A stretch of DNA of 5,550 nucleotides from NCBI GenBank assembly GCA_027079365.1, contig JALWVW010000169.1:1-5550 (forward strand). Direction: 5' to 3'. Below the pieces are notes generated by a model that searched no databases, was not told the DNA's origin, and saw only the letters and a program-made list of their open reading frames with translations. The stretch is from Campylobacteraceae bacterium. Lineage in GTDB: Bacteria > Campylobacterota > Campylobacteria > Campylobacterales > Sulfurovaceae. Within the stretch, counting starts at the first letter, position 1. Each line of letters opens with the position of its first letter. Positions 1-5,052 of this stretch are shown here, in pieces. Made by a program: the position numbers and the translations under genes.

Positions 1-1
1 G

Positions 2-385
2 AATCGATTTGAAGCGATGCTTTATGATAATGAGATCTTTGAGCCACTGGAGATAGGGGAAAGAAAAGTAGCCTATATCAAAGCGATACGCCCTGACGGA
101 AAAGTAGACTGCTCCTTGCAACCGATCGGAAAGCAGGCGAAGGTCTCAGCAGGGGAGAAAAAGGTACTTGAGGTACTGGAGCAGATGGGCGGCTCTGTCC
201 CACTCACAACCAAAAGCAGCCCCGAAGAGATAGAGAGAGTGTTTGGGATGAGTAAAAAGATGTTCAAAGCAGCTGTGAATCCTATGATAGAGAATGAGAA
301 ATTAGAAATGAGAAATGAGAAATTAGAAATGAGATGTAGGGGCAGATCCATGTGTCTGCCCTCGGTTCTGCCATCGGGTTATTGA
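2..385 (+). CDS. cvfB: CvfB-family S1-domain RNA-binding protein, C-terminal fragment
   Basis: This is the 3' part of a gene that enters from the left edge. The frame is open from base 2 (Asn-Arg-Phe-Glu-Ala, then the Met at 17), so that Met is internal and not a start. The first ~40 residues match the end of an S1-type RNA-binding domain (MLYDNEIFEPLEIGERKVAY, then IRPDGKVDCSLQ). Residues ~50-95 match the winged-helix domain that closes CvfB proteins (a GGSVPLTTKSSPEEI segment followed by FGMSKKMFKAAV). The family binds RNA or DNA and affects gene expression in Firmicutes; its job here is unknown. The normal C-terminus seems to be lost: after the winged helix the protein reads NEKLEMR twice, from a 21-bp tandem repeat, then CRGRSMCLPSVLPSGY, from a hairpin repeat that also leads to the TGA stop. 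The symbol is a family-level name. The family call is fairly secure; the tail is unusual. Confidence 0.82.
   Translation, partial: NRFEAMLYDNEIFEPLEIGERKVAYIKAIRPDGKVDCSLQPIGKQAKVSAGEKKVLEVLEQMGGSVPLTTKSSPEEIERVFGMSKKMFKAAVNPMIENEKLEMRNEKLEMRCRGRSMCLPSVLPSGY
293..334 (+). repeat. Perfect 21-bp tandem repeat, two copies
   Basis: Positions 293-313 and 314-334 are identical 21-mers (starting AATGAGAAATTAG and ending AAATGAGA). The unit is A/G-rich and is a whole number of codons, so it adds NEKLEMR twice to the CvfB-type protein without breaking the frame. The copies abut the hairpin repeat at 336-372. From memory, AT-rich strings of this type (ATTAGAAATGAGAA) occur as dispersed repeats in many bacterial genomes, so this may be part of a mobile or slippage-prone repeat and not native coding sequence. 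Confidence 0.9.
336..372 (+). repeat. Dispersed hairpin element, copy 1
   Basis: The element starts GTAGGGGCAGA and holds a 7-bp stem, GGGCAGA (340-346) with TCTGCCC (355-361), extendable by G·T pairs on both sides, with an 8-nt loop. It is followed by GTTCTGCC (365-372). It shares this architecture with the elements at 922-955 and 3884-3920. It lies inside the open frame of the CvfB-type gene and encodes CRGRSMCLPSVLP. No U-tract follows, so it does not look like a standard intrinsic terminator. Confidence 0.7.
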
Positions 386-407
386 CGAGGAGACCATGAG
401 GTAATTG

Positions 408-416
408 TGATATAAT
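408..416 (+). promoter_or_regulatory. Extended -10 promoter for the YidB-family gene
   Basis: TGA-TATAAT at 408-416 is a perfect extended -10 (TGn plus TATAAT). It lies 33 nt before the ATG at 450, in an AT-rich stretch. There is no good -35 at 16-18 nt; a TTGACG at 382-387 is too far away (23 nt). Weak -35 boxes are usual in epsilonproteobacterial sigma-70 promoters. Transcription would begin near 423. Confidence 0.65.
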
Positions 417-449
417 ATTCTTACATTTTTATACAAAAAGGAAGAAAAA

Positions 450-917
450 ATGGATCTAGGACAACTTTTAAGTATGGGTGCGAGTTTGATACAGGGCAAT
501 AGCGATGAGGCTACCAGTGGATTGGATACGGGTGCTATCACGGATGCATTGGGCGGACTGCTTGGGGGTGGCGAAGGAGGAGGATTGGATCTGAGTGCAC
601 TCATGGGAAATCTTGTGGGAAGCGAGAATGCCGGAGGATTGATGGAGACAGTCAGTTCGTGGATCGGTGATGGAGAAAATGCTTCTATCGACCCTGATCA
701 GATAGGAGAGTTACTGGGTGGTGACAAGATCAGTGCCTTTGCCGATAAGCTGGGTCTCAGTGTGGACAGTGCCAAGCAGGCTTTGGCAGATGCACTGCCA
801 GAGGTAGTAAACCAGGCAACCCCTGAGGGTGATGGTGGCATGCTGGAGGGACTGCTTGCGAGTGTCGGTGGTGCCGAAGGTGCTATGGGCATGGTAGGCA
901 AATTATTTGGACGGTAA
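450..917 (+). CDS. yidB: YidB-family protein (DUF937-like)
   Basis: This is a 155-residue protein with no signal peptide or membrane segment. The diagnostic YidB block is present: VSSWIGDGENASIDPDQIGELLGG begins at residue ~68 (broken here as SSWIGDGEN then IDPDQIGELLGG), followed by a predicted helix, FADKLGLSVDSAKQALADA, and LPEVVNQATPEG (116-127). Around this core are Gly-rich stretches (GGLLGGGEGGG at 35-45, and a Gly/Ala/Met-rich end). E. coli YidB is a little shorter, and the Gly-rich linkers account for the difference. The family has no settled biochemical function. The ATG at 450 has a good ribosome site, AAGGAAG (438-444), 5 nt upstream, and its own promoter at 408-416. A hairpin element starts 4 nt after the TAA stop. 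The gene appears monocistronic. The symbol is a family-level name. Confidence 0.85.
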   Translation: MDLGQLLSMGASLIQGNSDEATSGLDTGAITDALGGLLGGGEGGGLDLSALMGNLVGSENAGGLMETVSSWIGDGENASIDPDQIGELLGGDKISAFADKLGLSVDSAKQALADALPEVVNQATPEGDGGMLEGLLASVGGAEGAMGMVGKLFGR

Positions 918-921
918 GTTC

Positions 922-955
922 GTAGGGGTAGAGTTTATCTCTACCCATTCTACCC
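922..955 (+). repeat. Dispersed hairpin element, copy 2
   Basis: GTAGGGGTAGAG opens the element. The stem is an 8-bp perfect pair, GGGTAGAG (926-933) with CTCTACCC (939-946), and the loop is TTTAT. It is followed directly by ATTCTACCC (947-955). Relative to copy 1, the stem bases change on both arms (TAGAG/CTCTA versus CAGA/TCTG). It begins just after the YidB-family stop codon. It could act as an mRNA 3'-end structure, but no T-run follows it. Confidence 0.7.
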
Positions 956-973
956 AAAGATGTGTGAAAAAAA

Positions 974-992
974 GGCAGATATGGAACCTGCC
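974..992 (+). other. Weak stem-loop in the YidB-nuclease intergenic region
   Basis: GGCAG (974-978) can pair with CTGCC (988-992) across a 9-nt loop, after an A-run (967-973). The stem is short and no T-run follows. It may be a degenerate relative of the nearby hairpin elements, or chance. Confidence 0.25.
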
Positions 993-1001
993 CTTAGAGA
1001 A

Positions 1002-1007
1002 TATACT
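1002..1007 (+). promoter_or_regulatory. Possible -10 box upstream of the nuclease gene
   Basis: TATACT (1002-1007) sits in an AT-rich stretch 15 nt before the proposed TTG start, and a GATAAT follows at 1012-1017. If TATACT is used, the leader would be only about 10 nt, which fits the lack of a clear ribosome site. No convincing -35 is seen. This is a tentative call. Confidence 0.3.
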
Positions 1008-1022
1008 AAAAGATAATACTGC

Positions 1023-2657
1023 TTGAAAATAATCAATCTTCTTTTTATACTTCTGCTTTCTTTTGCGAATGCAAAAATACTAAAGATCGCCTCGTACAAT
1101 GTCGAAAATCTCTTCGATATGCAGTATTCCGGACTGGAATATAAAGAGTATATCCCCCGTAGGCATAACTGGACAGAAGCCATACTGCAAAAAAAATTGA
1201 TACATATAGCCGAAGTGATCTGCGATCTGGATGCAGAGATAATCGGCTTGCAGGAGATAGAGAATGACCGTATCCTGAAAAGGCTTCAGAAGACGCTGGA
1301 GAGGGTGGGGTGCCGATACAGGTATCGTGCCATCACGGATACGAAGCGGACACCGATCCATAATGCCATACTCTCGAAAATAGCACTTAAAAAAAAGAAA
1401 GATATCGTGATCTTTCGTAACGGGAGGCAGCGTAGCATTCTGGAGGTGGATCTCAAAAGTGACCCCAAGCTGACACTTTTTGTCAATCACTGGAAATCCA
1501 AAGCAGGCCCGGAGAGTGGACGGATTCCTTATGCCAAGGCACTGATGAAGCGTATCTCTATATTGCCAAGTAGATCTGAGTATCTGATCCTTGGGGATTT
1601 TAATACCAACTATAATGAATATCAAACGATGGATAGTAGACACAACGATACAGGAGGTAGGACGGGTATCAATCATGTCCTGAAAACGATTCGGGGTAAG
1701 GCACTGATCCGACTGCATGCTTTGGAAAGAGGGTATCACTATAATCTCTGGCTGGAGCTGCCTACTTATGCACGCTGGAGCCATAACTTTTTTGGTGACA
1801 AGGAGGGGATCGATGCCATAGTGATCCCCCAATCCCTTCATGATGGGAAGGGCTGGGAGTATCAGGAGGGGAGTTTCGGGGTCTTTAAGCCCAACTATCT
1901 CTTTGGAAAACGAGGAAGGGTAAAGCGCTGGGAGTATAAGCACAGTAGACATACCGGAAAGGGCTATTCTGATCATTTGCCAGTGTATGCATCCTTTGTG
2001 CTGGGCATGAACAGTGTTCGGAAACAAGAGGGGGGACTATGGGAGAGACTGCTCTCTCTTTTTTCTTCTAATGCTACGCCTACCTCACAGAAAGAACCTT
2101 CGCACAGGGGGATGCCGGAGAAAGAGATAAGGATATCCACTATCGCAGACCTGATCTCGCGGGAGAAGATCGCTTCTCCTGTCAAGCTGCAGGATATCAA
2201 GGTGATCTGGAAGTCTCGTGACAGTGCTGTGATCAAACAGTCCGAACAGGGAAGGGCGATCCTGCTCTATCGCTGTGCTAAAACTCTGGATATAGGTAAG
2301 CGTTATGACCTTGTGGTCTATCAGAAGAAGCGTTACAAGGGGCTGGATGAGCTGACAGATATCGCTGCGCTGCGCTTACGAGGTAGTGTAGATGCAGATA
2401 GGTATCTGACCCCTTTCTCATTTCGTGTGATGCAAGAGAGGCGCTTTGTCGGTGAGATTGTCTCAGAGATGGAGGGTCGCTACAGCAAAGGGAAAATAAC
2501 CATCAATGGCACTGGCTATCCACTCTATTTCAAAAAAGGGATCAAACGACCGAAAGAGGGGCAGAAAATCAGGATATTGAGAGCGCAAATAGGCTATTAT
2601 AAAAATCATAATGAACTGGTGGTCTGGAACCAAAACGATTATCAGTCAGGAGAGTAA
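1023..2657 (+). CDS. Secreted endonuclease/exonuclease/phosphatase-fold nuclease with C-terminal OB-like region
   Basis: This 544-residue protein is read from TTG at 1023. An in-frame TAA at 1014 limits the start, and the TTG alone gives a complete signal peptide (MKIINLLFILLLSFANA, cleavage after residue 17). The EEP catalytic set is complete: N26 (ASYNVENLFD), E78 (GLQEIEN), H156 (FVNHWKSK), D192/N194 (LGDFN), D264 (GIDAIVI) and D317/H318 (SDHLP). It should therefore be an active metal-dependent phosphodiesterase, most likely a periplasmic or extracellular nuclease. After a Ser/Pro/Lys linker (~335-368), residues ~370-455 (ISTIADLI..., then RYDLVVYQKKRYKGLDEL) and ~474-540 (GEIVSEMEGR..., then GQKIRILRAQIGYYKNHNEL) look like OB-fold strands, as in other secreted EEP nucleases; this part is inferred. 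The ribosome site is weak. hemJ follows after 2 nt, so the two are probably co-transcribed. Substrate (DNA, RNA or nucleotides) cannot be told from the sequence. Confidence 0.85.
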   Translation: MKIINLLFILLLSFANAKILKIASYNVENLFDMQYSGLEYKEYIPRRHNWTEAILQKKLIHIAEVICDLDAEIIGLQEIENDRILKRLQKTLERVGCRYRYRAITDTKRTPIHNAILSKIALKKKKDIVIFRNGRQRSILEVDLKSDPKLTLFVNHWKSKAGPESGRIPYAKALMKRISILPSRSEYLILGDFNTNYNEYQTMDSRHNDTGGRTGINHVLKTIRGKALIRLHALERGYHYNLWLELPTYARWSHNFFGDKEGIDAIVIPQSLHDGKGWEYQEGSFGVFKPNYLFGKRGRVKRWEYKHSRHTGKGYSDHLPVYASFVLGMNSVRKQEGGLWERLLSLFSSNATPTSQKEPSHRGMPEKEIRISTIADLISREKIASPVKLQDIKVIWKSRDSAVIKQSEQGRAILLYRCAKTLDIGKRYDLVVYQKKRYKGLDELTDIAALRLRGSVDADRYLTPFSFRVMQERRFVGEIVSEMEGRYSKGKITINGTGYPLYFKKGIKRPKEGQKIRILRAQIGYYKNHNELVVWNQNDYQSGE

Positions 2658-2659
2658 AA

Positions 2660-3091
2660 ATGGAATATTATCTGTGGATATTGGCATTTCATGTGATGAG
2701 TTTTGTAAGCTGGATGGCGATGCTGTTCTATCAGCCAAGGCTTTTTGTCTATCATAGTGAAAATGGAGACAATAAGGGCTTCGTCAAGGTAGTGCAGAGA
2801 CAGGAGTATATCCTTAACAAAGCCATCGGTACGCCTGCCATGTGGGCGACAATCCTGTCAGGCTCAACCATGCTTTACCTCAATCCTTCTCTCTTGTCGC
2901 AGGGGTGGATGATCGCAAAACTTTCGTTTCTTGCCTTCCTGATAGCCTATCATTTTTCATTGGAGATGCATCGAAAAAAACTGAAAGAGAATGCACACTA
3001 CAAGCCGGGTGTTTTCTATCGCTTCTACAATGAAGTGCCGACACTTTTGATGATCGGTATCGTGATATTTGTGGTTATCAAGCCCTTTTAG
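2660..3091 (+). CDS. hemJ: HemJ, protoporphyrinogen IX oxidase
   Basis: This 143-residue inner-membrane protein would oxidise protoporphyrinogen IX to protoporphyrin IX, the penultimate step of haem synthesis. HemJ is the usual form in bacteria lacking HemG/HemY. Family marks are present: HVMSFVSWMAMLFYQPRLFVYH (given as H11, W18, P26-R27 and H32), the cytoplasmic segment with RQEYILNKAI, K87 and H98 around the third helix, and the C-terminal RFYNEVPTLL block ending in VVIKPF. Four membrane helices are apparent at ~4-24, 57-76, 82-101 and 126-141. Length matches the family. The start is ATG with AGGAG (2648-2652) 7 nt upstream; that site overlaps the end of the nuclease gene, whose stop is 2 nt before the ATG. 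The nuclease neighbour is not a haem gene, so the pairing tells little about function. The product call is secure. Confidence 0.93.
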   Translation: MEYYLWILAFHVMSFVSWMAMLFYQPRLFVYHSENGDNKGFVKVVQRQEYILNKAIGTPAMWATILSGSTMLYLNPSLLSQGWMIAKLSFLAFLIAYHFSLEMHRKKLKENAHYKPGVFYRFYNEVPTLLMIGIVIFVVIKPF

Positions 3092-3092
3092 C

Positions 3093-3098
3093 TATAAT
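3093..3098 (+). promoter_or_regulatory. -10 box for the DUF2231 gene
   Basis: A consensus TATAAT lies immediately after the hemJ stop codon, 59 nt before the ATG at 3158. A weak -35-like TTGTGG (3069-3074, 18-nt spacer) lies within the hemJ coding region. Transcription would start near 3105, right at the 5' arm of the inverted repeat at 3107-3137. This gives the DUF2231 gene its own transcript, besides any read-through from hemJ. Confidence 0.55.
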
Positions 3099-3106
3099 TA
3101 TTACTA

Positions 3107-3137
3107 TTTGGCACGATCTATGAGTGGAGGTGCCAAA
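3107..3137 (+). promoter_or_regulatory. Inverted repeat in the 5' leader of the DUF2231 gene
   Basis: TTTGGCAC (3107-3114) and GTGCCAAA (3130-3137) are perfect 8-bp reverse complements around a 15-nt spacer. Placed just after the -10 box, the repeat is either a hairpin at the very 5' end of the mRNA (stability or translation control) or a protein-binding operator. It could also serve the hemJ 3' end, but no T-run follows. The sequence alone cannot decide. Confidence 0.5.
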
Positions 3138-3157
3138 CTTCAAAACAAGGAGTGACC

Positions 3158-3874
3158 ATGTCGCTACCCCCACTTACGATTCCTCAGTTCCCGCTTCCTT
3201 TTGATATACCGGAGATGATTCATCCGGTTTTTGTACATTTTGCCGTGGCTTTGCCTGTGCTGGTATTGCTGATAGAGCTTATCAATCTCTTTACCAAAAA
3301 GCGTGCATTGGGTGTAATGAGCTTCTTTTTTATGCTCTTGATCGCTGCGGTGTTTGTGGGTGCTTATCTTACAGGAAGCACAGATGGCAAGGCCGCCAAA
3401 GCTTTCTTGAGTCCTGAAGCCAAAGAGGCACTGCTTGGCCATAAACAGCTGGGCATCTATCTGGTCTATGCATCCGGATTGCTGATGCTCTTCAAGCTCT
3501 TTTCTGTCTTTATCCGCAAAACAGCGATCAAAGTACTTTTCTTCCTAGTTCTGGTGGTCTTTACTGTGGCGGTCTTCAATGAGGGTAAAAAAGGTGGTGC
3601 ACTGGTCTATCAGTATGGTGTCAATGTCAAATCTGTACCAGCCATAGGAAAGGCTATAGAGCCTAAAGCTGCGACAGAAGTCAAGAAAGAAGAATCTTCA
3701 GAGACCCCTGTAGTAAAAGAGAAGAAGGCTGAAGGGGCCGAACAGGCGCCGGCGCAGGAAGAGAGCAAAAAGGCAGAAGAGAAGTCTAAGATAGAAACAG
3801 TAACTGCCGAAACAGCTGTGACTCCAGAAGCTACCCACGAATCTACTGCAGATGAAGGAAATATGAGTAAATAA
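3158..3874 (+). CDS. DUF2231-family membrane protein with Lys/Glu/Ala-rich tail
   Basis: This is a 238-residue protein. ATG 3158 is chosen over an in-frame GTG at 3152 because AAGGAG (3147-3152) lies 5 nt before the ATG and overlaps the GTG. The DUF2231 signature is clear: IHPVFVHFAVALP (H22, H27) opening helix 1, GAYLTGSTDGK after helix 2, GHKQLGIYLVYASG (H95) opening helix 3, and GGALVYQYGVNV (147-158) after helix 4. Helices lie at ~24-45, 50-72, 97-117 and 122-141. The three conserved His could bind haem or metal, but this is inference; the family has no settled function. Residues ~168-238 form a low-complexity tail rich in Lys, Glu, Ala, Thr and Pro, probably disordered and beyond the usual domain. 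It follows hemJ in the same direction with a 66-nt gap holding its own -10 box, and converges on the zinc-ribbon gene. Confidence 0.83.
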   Translation: MSLPPLTIPQFPLPFDIPEMIHPVFVHFAVALPVLVLLIELINLFTKKRALGVMSFFFMLLIAAVFVGAYLTGSTDGKAAKAFLSPEAKEALLGHKQLGIYLVYASGLLMLFKLFSVFIRKTAIKVLFFLVLVVFTVAVFNEGKKGGALVYQYGVNVKSVPAIGKAIEPKAATEVKKEESSETPVVKEKKAEGAEQAPAQEESKKAEEKSKIETVTAETAVTPEATHESTADEGNMSK

Positions 3875-3883
3875 AAGAGTTCA

Positions 3884-3920
3884 AGGGTGTGTTGGCAAAC
3901 ACACCCTACGAATTCTACCC
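3884..3920. repeat. Dispersed hairpin element, copy 3, between convergent genes
   Basis: This copy has a 10-bp perfect stem, AGGGTGTGTT (3884-3893) with AACACACCCT (3898-3907), and loop GGCA, followed by ATTCTACCC (3912-3920) as in copy 2. On the minus strand it reads GTAGGGTGTG, the same opening as copies 1 and 2. It fills most of the 40-nt gap between the DUF2231 and zinc-ribbon stop codons, and its tail overlaps the zinc-ribbon stop. It probably works as a bidirectional 3'-end structure. On the minus strand a T-rich CTCTTTTATTT follows after a few bases; on the plus strand there is no T-run. Confidence 0.7.
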
Positions 3921-5039
3921 CTGGTAATAGCTGTCGAAGCTACTCCCAAAGCTTCCATCAGAATACTCACCATAATATCCAATCGCGGCAAAGAGTGCCA
4001 ATATGCATCCGATTAATAAAAAGATCTTGGTGTAGCTATAGGGTCTTCCTCCTGTAATCACACCACTTTGTCCATTGATAGCATAGTAGTAATCTTTTCC
4101 TTTGAAACTGAAATGGGTCGTCCAAACCGGAAAGAGACTGTTTTTGAAGGTAGTATTGGCATAGCGTGTCTGCATCTGGTCGATCTGTTGTCTGTCCCCC
4201 CCGATATCTCTACGGATATCTCCTCTGATGATGGCATGCATCTTTGTCTGGGCTATCTCAAAGCCATTGTCCAATCCTACAGAATACTCCTCTGATTCAA
4301 AGCCACTCAGGTAGCGCTCATCGAAAGGTTTGGATCTGCTGGTATCCCAGCTTCCCAGTGCACTCAGTATTTTTCTGGAGAGGGTTTCGCTCGCCTCGAT
4401 CGTAATGTCATCAAAGACTCTTCCTACTCTGCCCTGTACTGGTGTCCATCTGATGCGTGGCTCCTGCACCTCGACAGTCTGTTCTCTGCCATTGATGATG
4501 CGTCTTTGGTGCACTGTTACATAATAGATATCACCTCTTTGGCCTTGGTATGCAGTGCTTGTCGCTGCATCGTAGGTCCAATAAGGGAGATAGTATCCCC
4601 GGAGTTCTTTGTCTGTATCTACCAGTGCCTTGAGCGCACCGGGCGCGAACCAGAGTGAGCCTATCCATTGCGCAAAGATTTTTTTGGCCTGTTTCTGTGT
4701 GATCTCAAAAGGAAGAATTGCCTCGGGTGTAATATGGTTGACAAAGGTGGTGATCGCTGGTGTGCCACAGTAGGGGCAGTTGGTACTGACTGAGTAGGGA
4801 GTCAGGGTAAAGTCACTCCCGCATTTGGGGCAGGCAACTGTTTTGCTGATCTCCTTGGGGGCATTGTGCTCCAGTTCAGCCAGTGCACTGCGGAGATCAA
4901 ACTCCTGCACAACACTGTCTTTGGGTTGTATTTCTGTTGTGCTATTGCAAAAAGGGCAACTGAGCTTGCCCGTAGCGGGGCTAAAACGAAGAGGTGCCCC
5001 ACAGTTGGGGCAGGTAAAGCTAATGGGGGTAAATCGCAT
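3915..5039 (-). CDS. Double zinc-ribbon, single-pass membrane protein (YdjG-like)
   Basis: This 374-residue protein has two N-terminal zinc ribbons: C10-PN-C13 with C28-PF-C31, and C70-PK-C73 with C88-PY-C91. A central region (~105-335) follows, with LPYWTYDA (151-158) and the repeat-like FPVWTTHF (303-310). One membrane helix (~338-355) precedes a short Gly/Ser/Tyr tail (GEYSDGSFGSSFDSYYQG). Such proteins are often mislabelled as primosomal or helicase-like because of the ribbon alone; no helicase motifs are present. The ATG at 5039 is preferred because an AGG at 5046-5044 is well spaced; ATG 5042 would add one Met. The frame stays open to 5294, but that part overlaps the SPFH gene in another frame. 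The SPFH stop is 13 nt upstream, so the two form an operon. By analogy with Bacillus YdjG/YdjI, it may help an SPFH membrane-stress complex; that role is inference. Confidence 0.8.
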   Translation of the reverse strand: MRFTPISFTCPNCGAPLRFSPATGKLSCPFCNSTTEIQPKDSVVQEFDLRSALAELEHNAPKEISKTVACPKCGSDFTLTPYSVSTNCPYCGTPAITTFVNHITPEAILPFEITQKQAKKIFAQWIGSLWFAPGALKALVDTDKELRGYYLPYWTYDAATSTAYQGQRGDIYYVTVHQRRIINGREQTVEVQEPRIRWTPVQGRVGRVFDDITIEASETLSRKILSALGSWDTSRSKPFDERYLSGFESEEYSVGLDNGFEIAQTKMHAIIRGDIRRDIGGDRQQIDQMQTRYANTTFKNSLFPVWTTHFSFKGKDYYYAINGQSGVITGGRPYSYTKIFLLIGCILALFAAIGYYGEYSDGSFGSSFDSYYQG

Positions 5040-5052
5040 CATACCTATTGTA

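Noticed and set aside
17..19. ATG at 17 as a true start of the first gene
   Set aside because: The frame is open to the left edge and the residues before it fit the S1 domain; the gene is truncated by the window.
336..361. Hairpin copy 1 as an intrinsic terminator
   Set aside because: No U-tract follows and it lies inside an open reading frame.
382..387. TTGACG as a -35 box for the YidB-family promoter
   Set aside because: The 23-nt gap to the -10 box is too long; the extended -10 explains the promoter without it.
387..404. Mini-ORF ATG-AGG-TAA at 396 with GAGGAG just upstream
   Set aside because: Two codons only; the ribosome-site match is short and the spacing is tight (3 nt). Most likely chance.
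1080..2027. 315-codon open frame on the minus strand
   Set aside because: It lies wholly opposite the nuclease gene, whose catalytic motifs are intact. Its translation has no recognisable domain, so it is a shadow frame.
3152..3157. GTG at 3152 as start of the DUF2231 gene
   Set aside because: The GTG overlaps the AAGGAG ribosome site, which is correctly spaced for the ATG at 3158.
293..3920. CRISPR array or insertion sequence
   Set aside because: The three hairpins are far apart with no spacer pattern. There is no transposase frame and no long terminal inverted repeats in the window.
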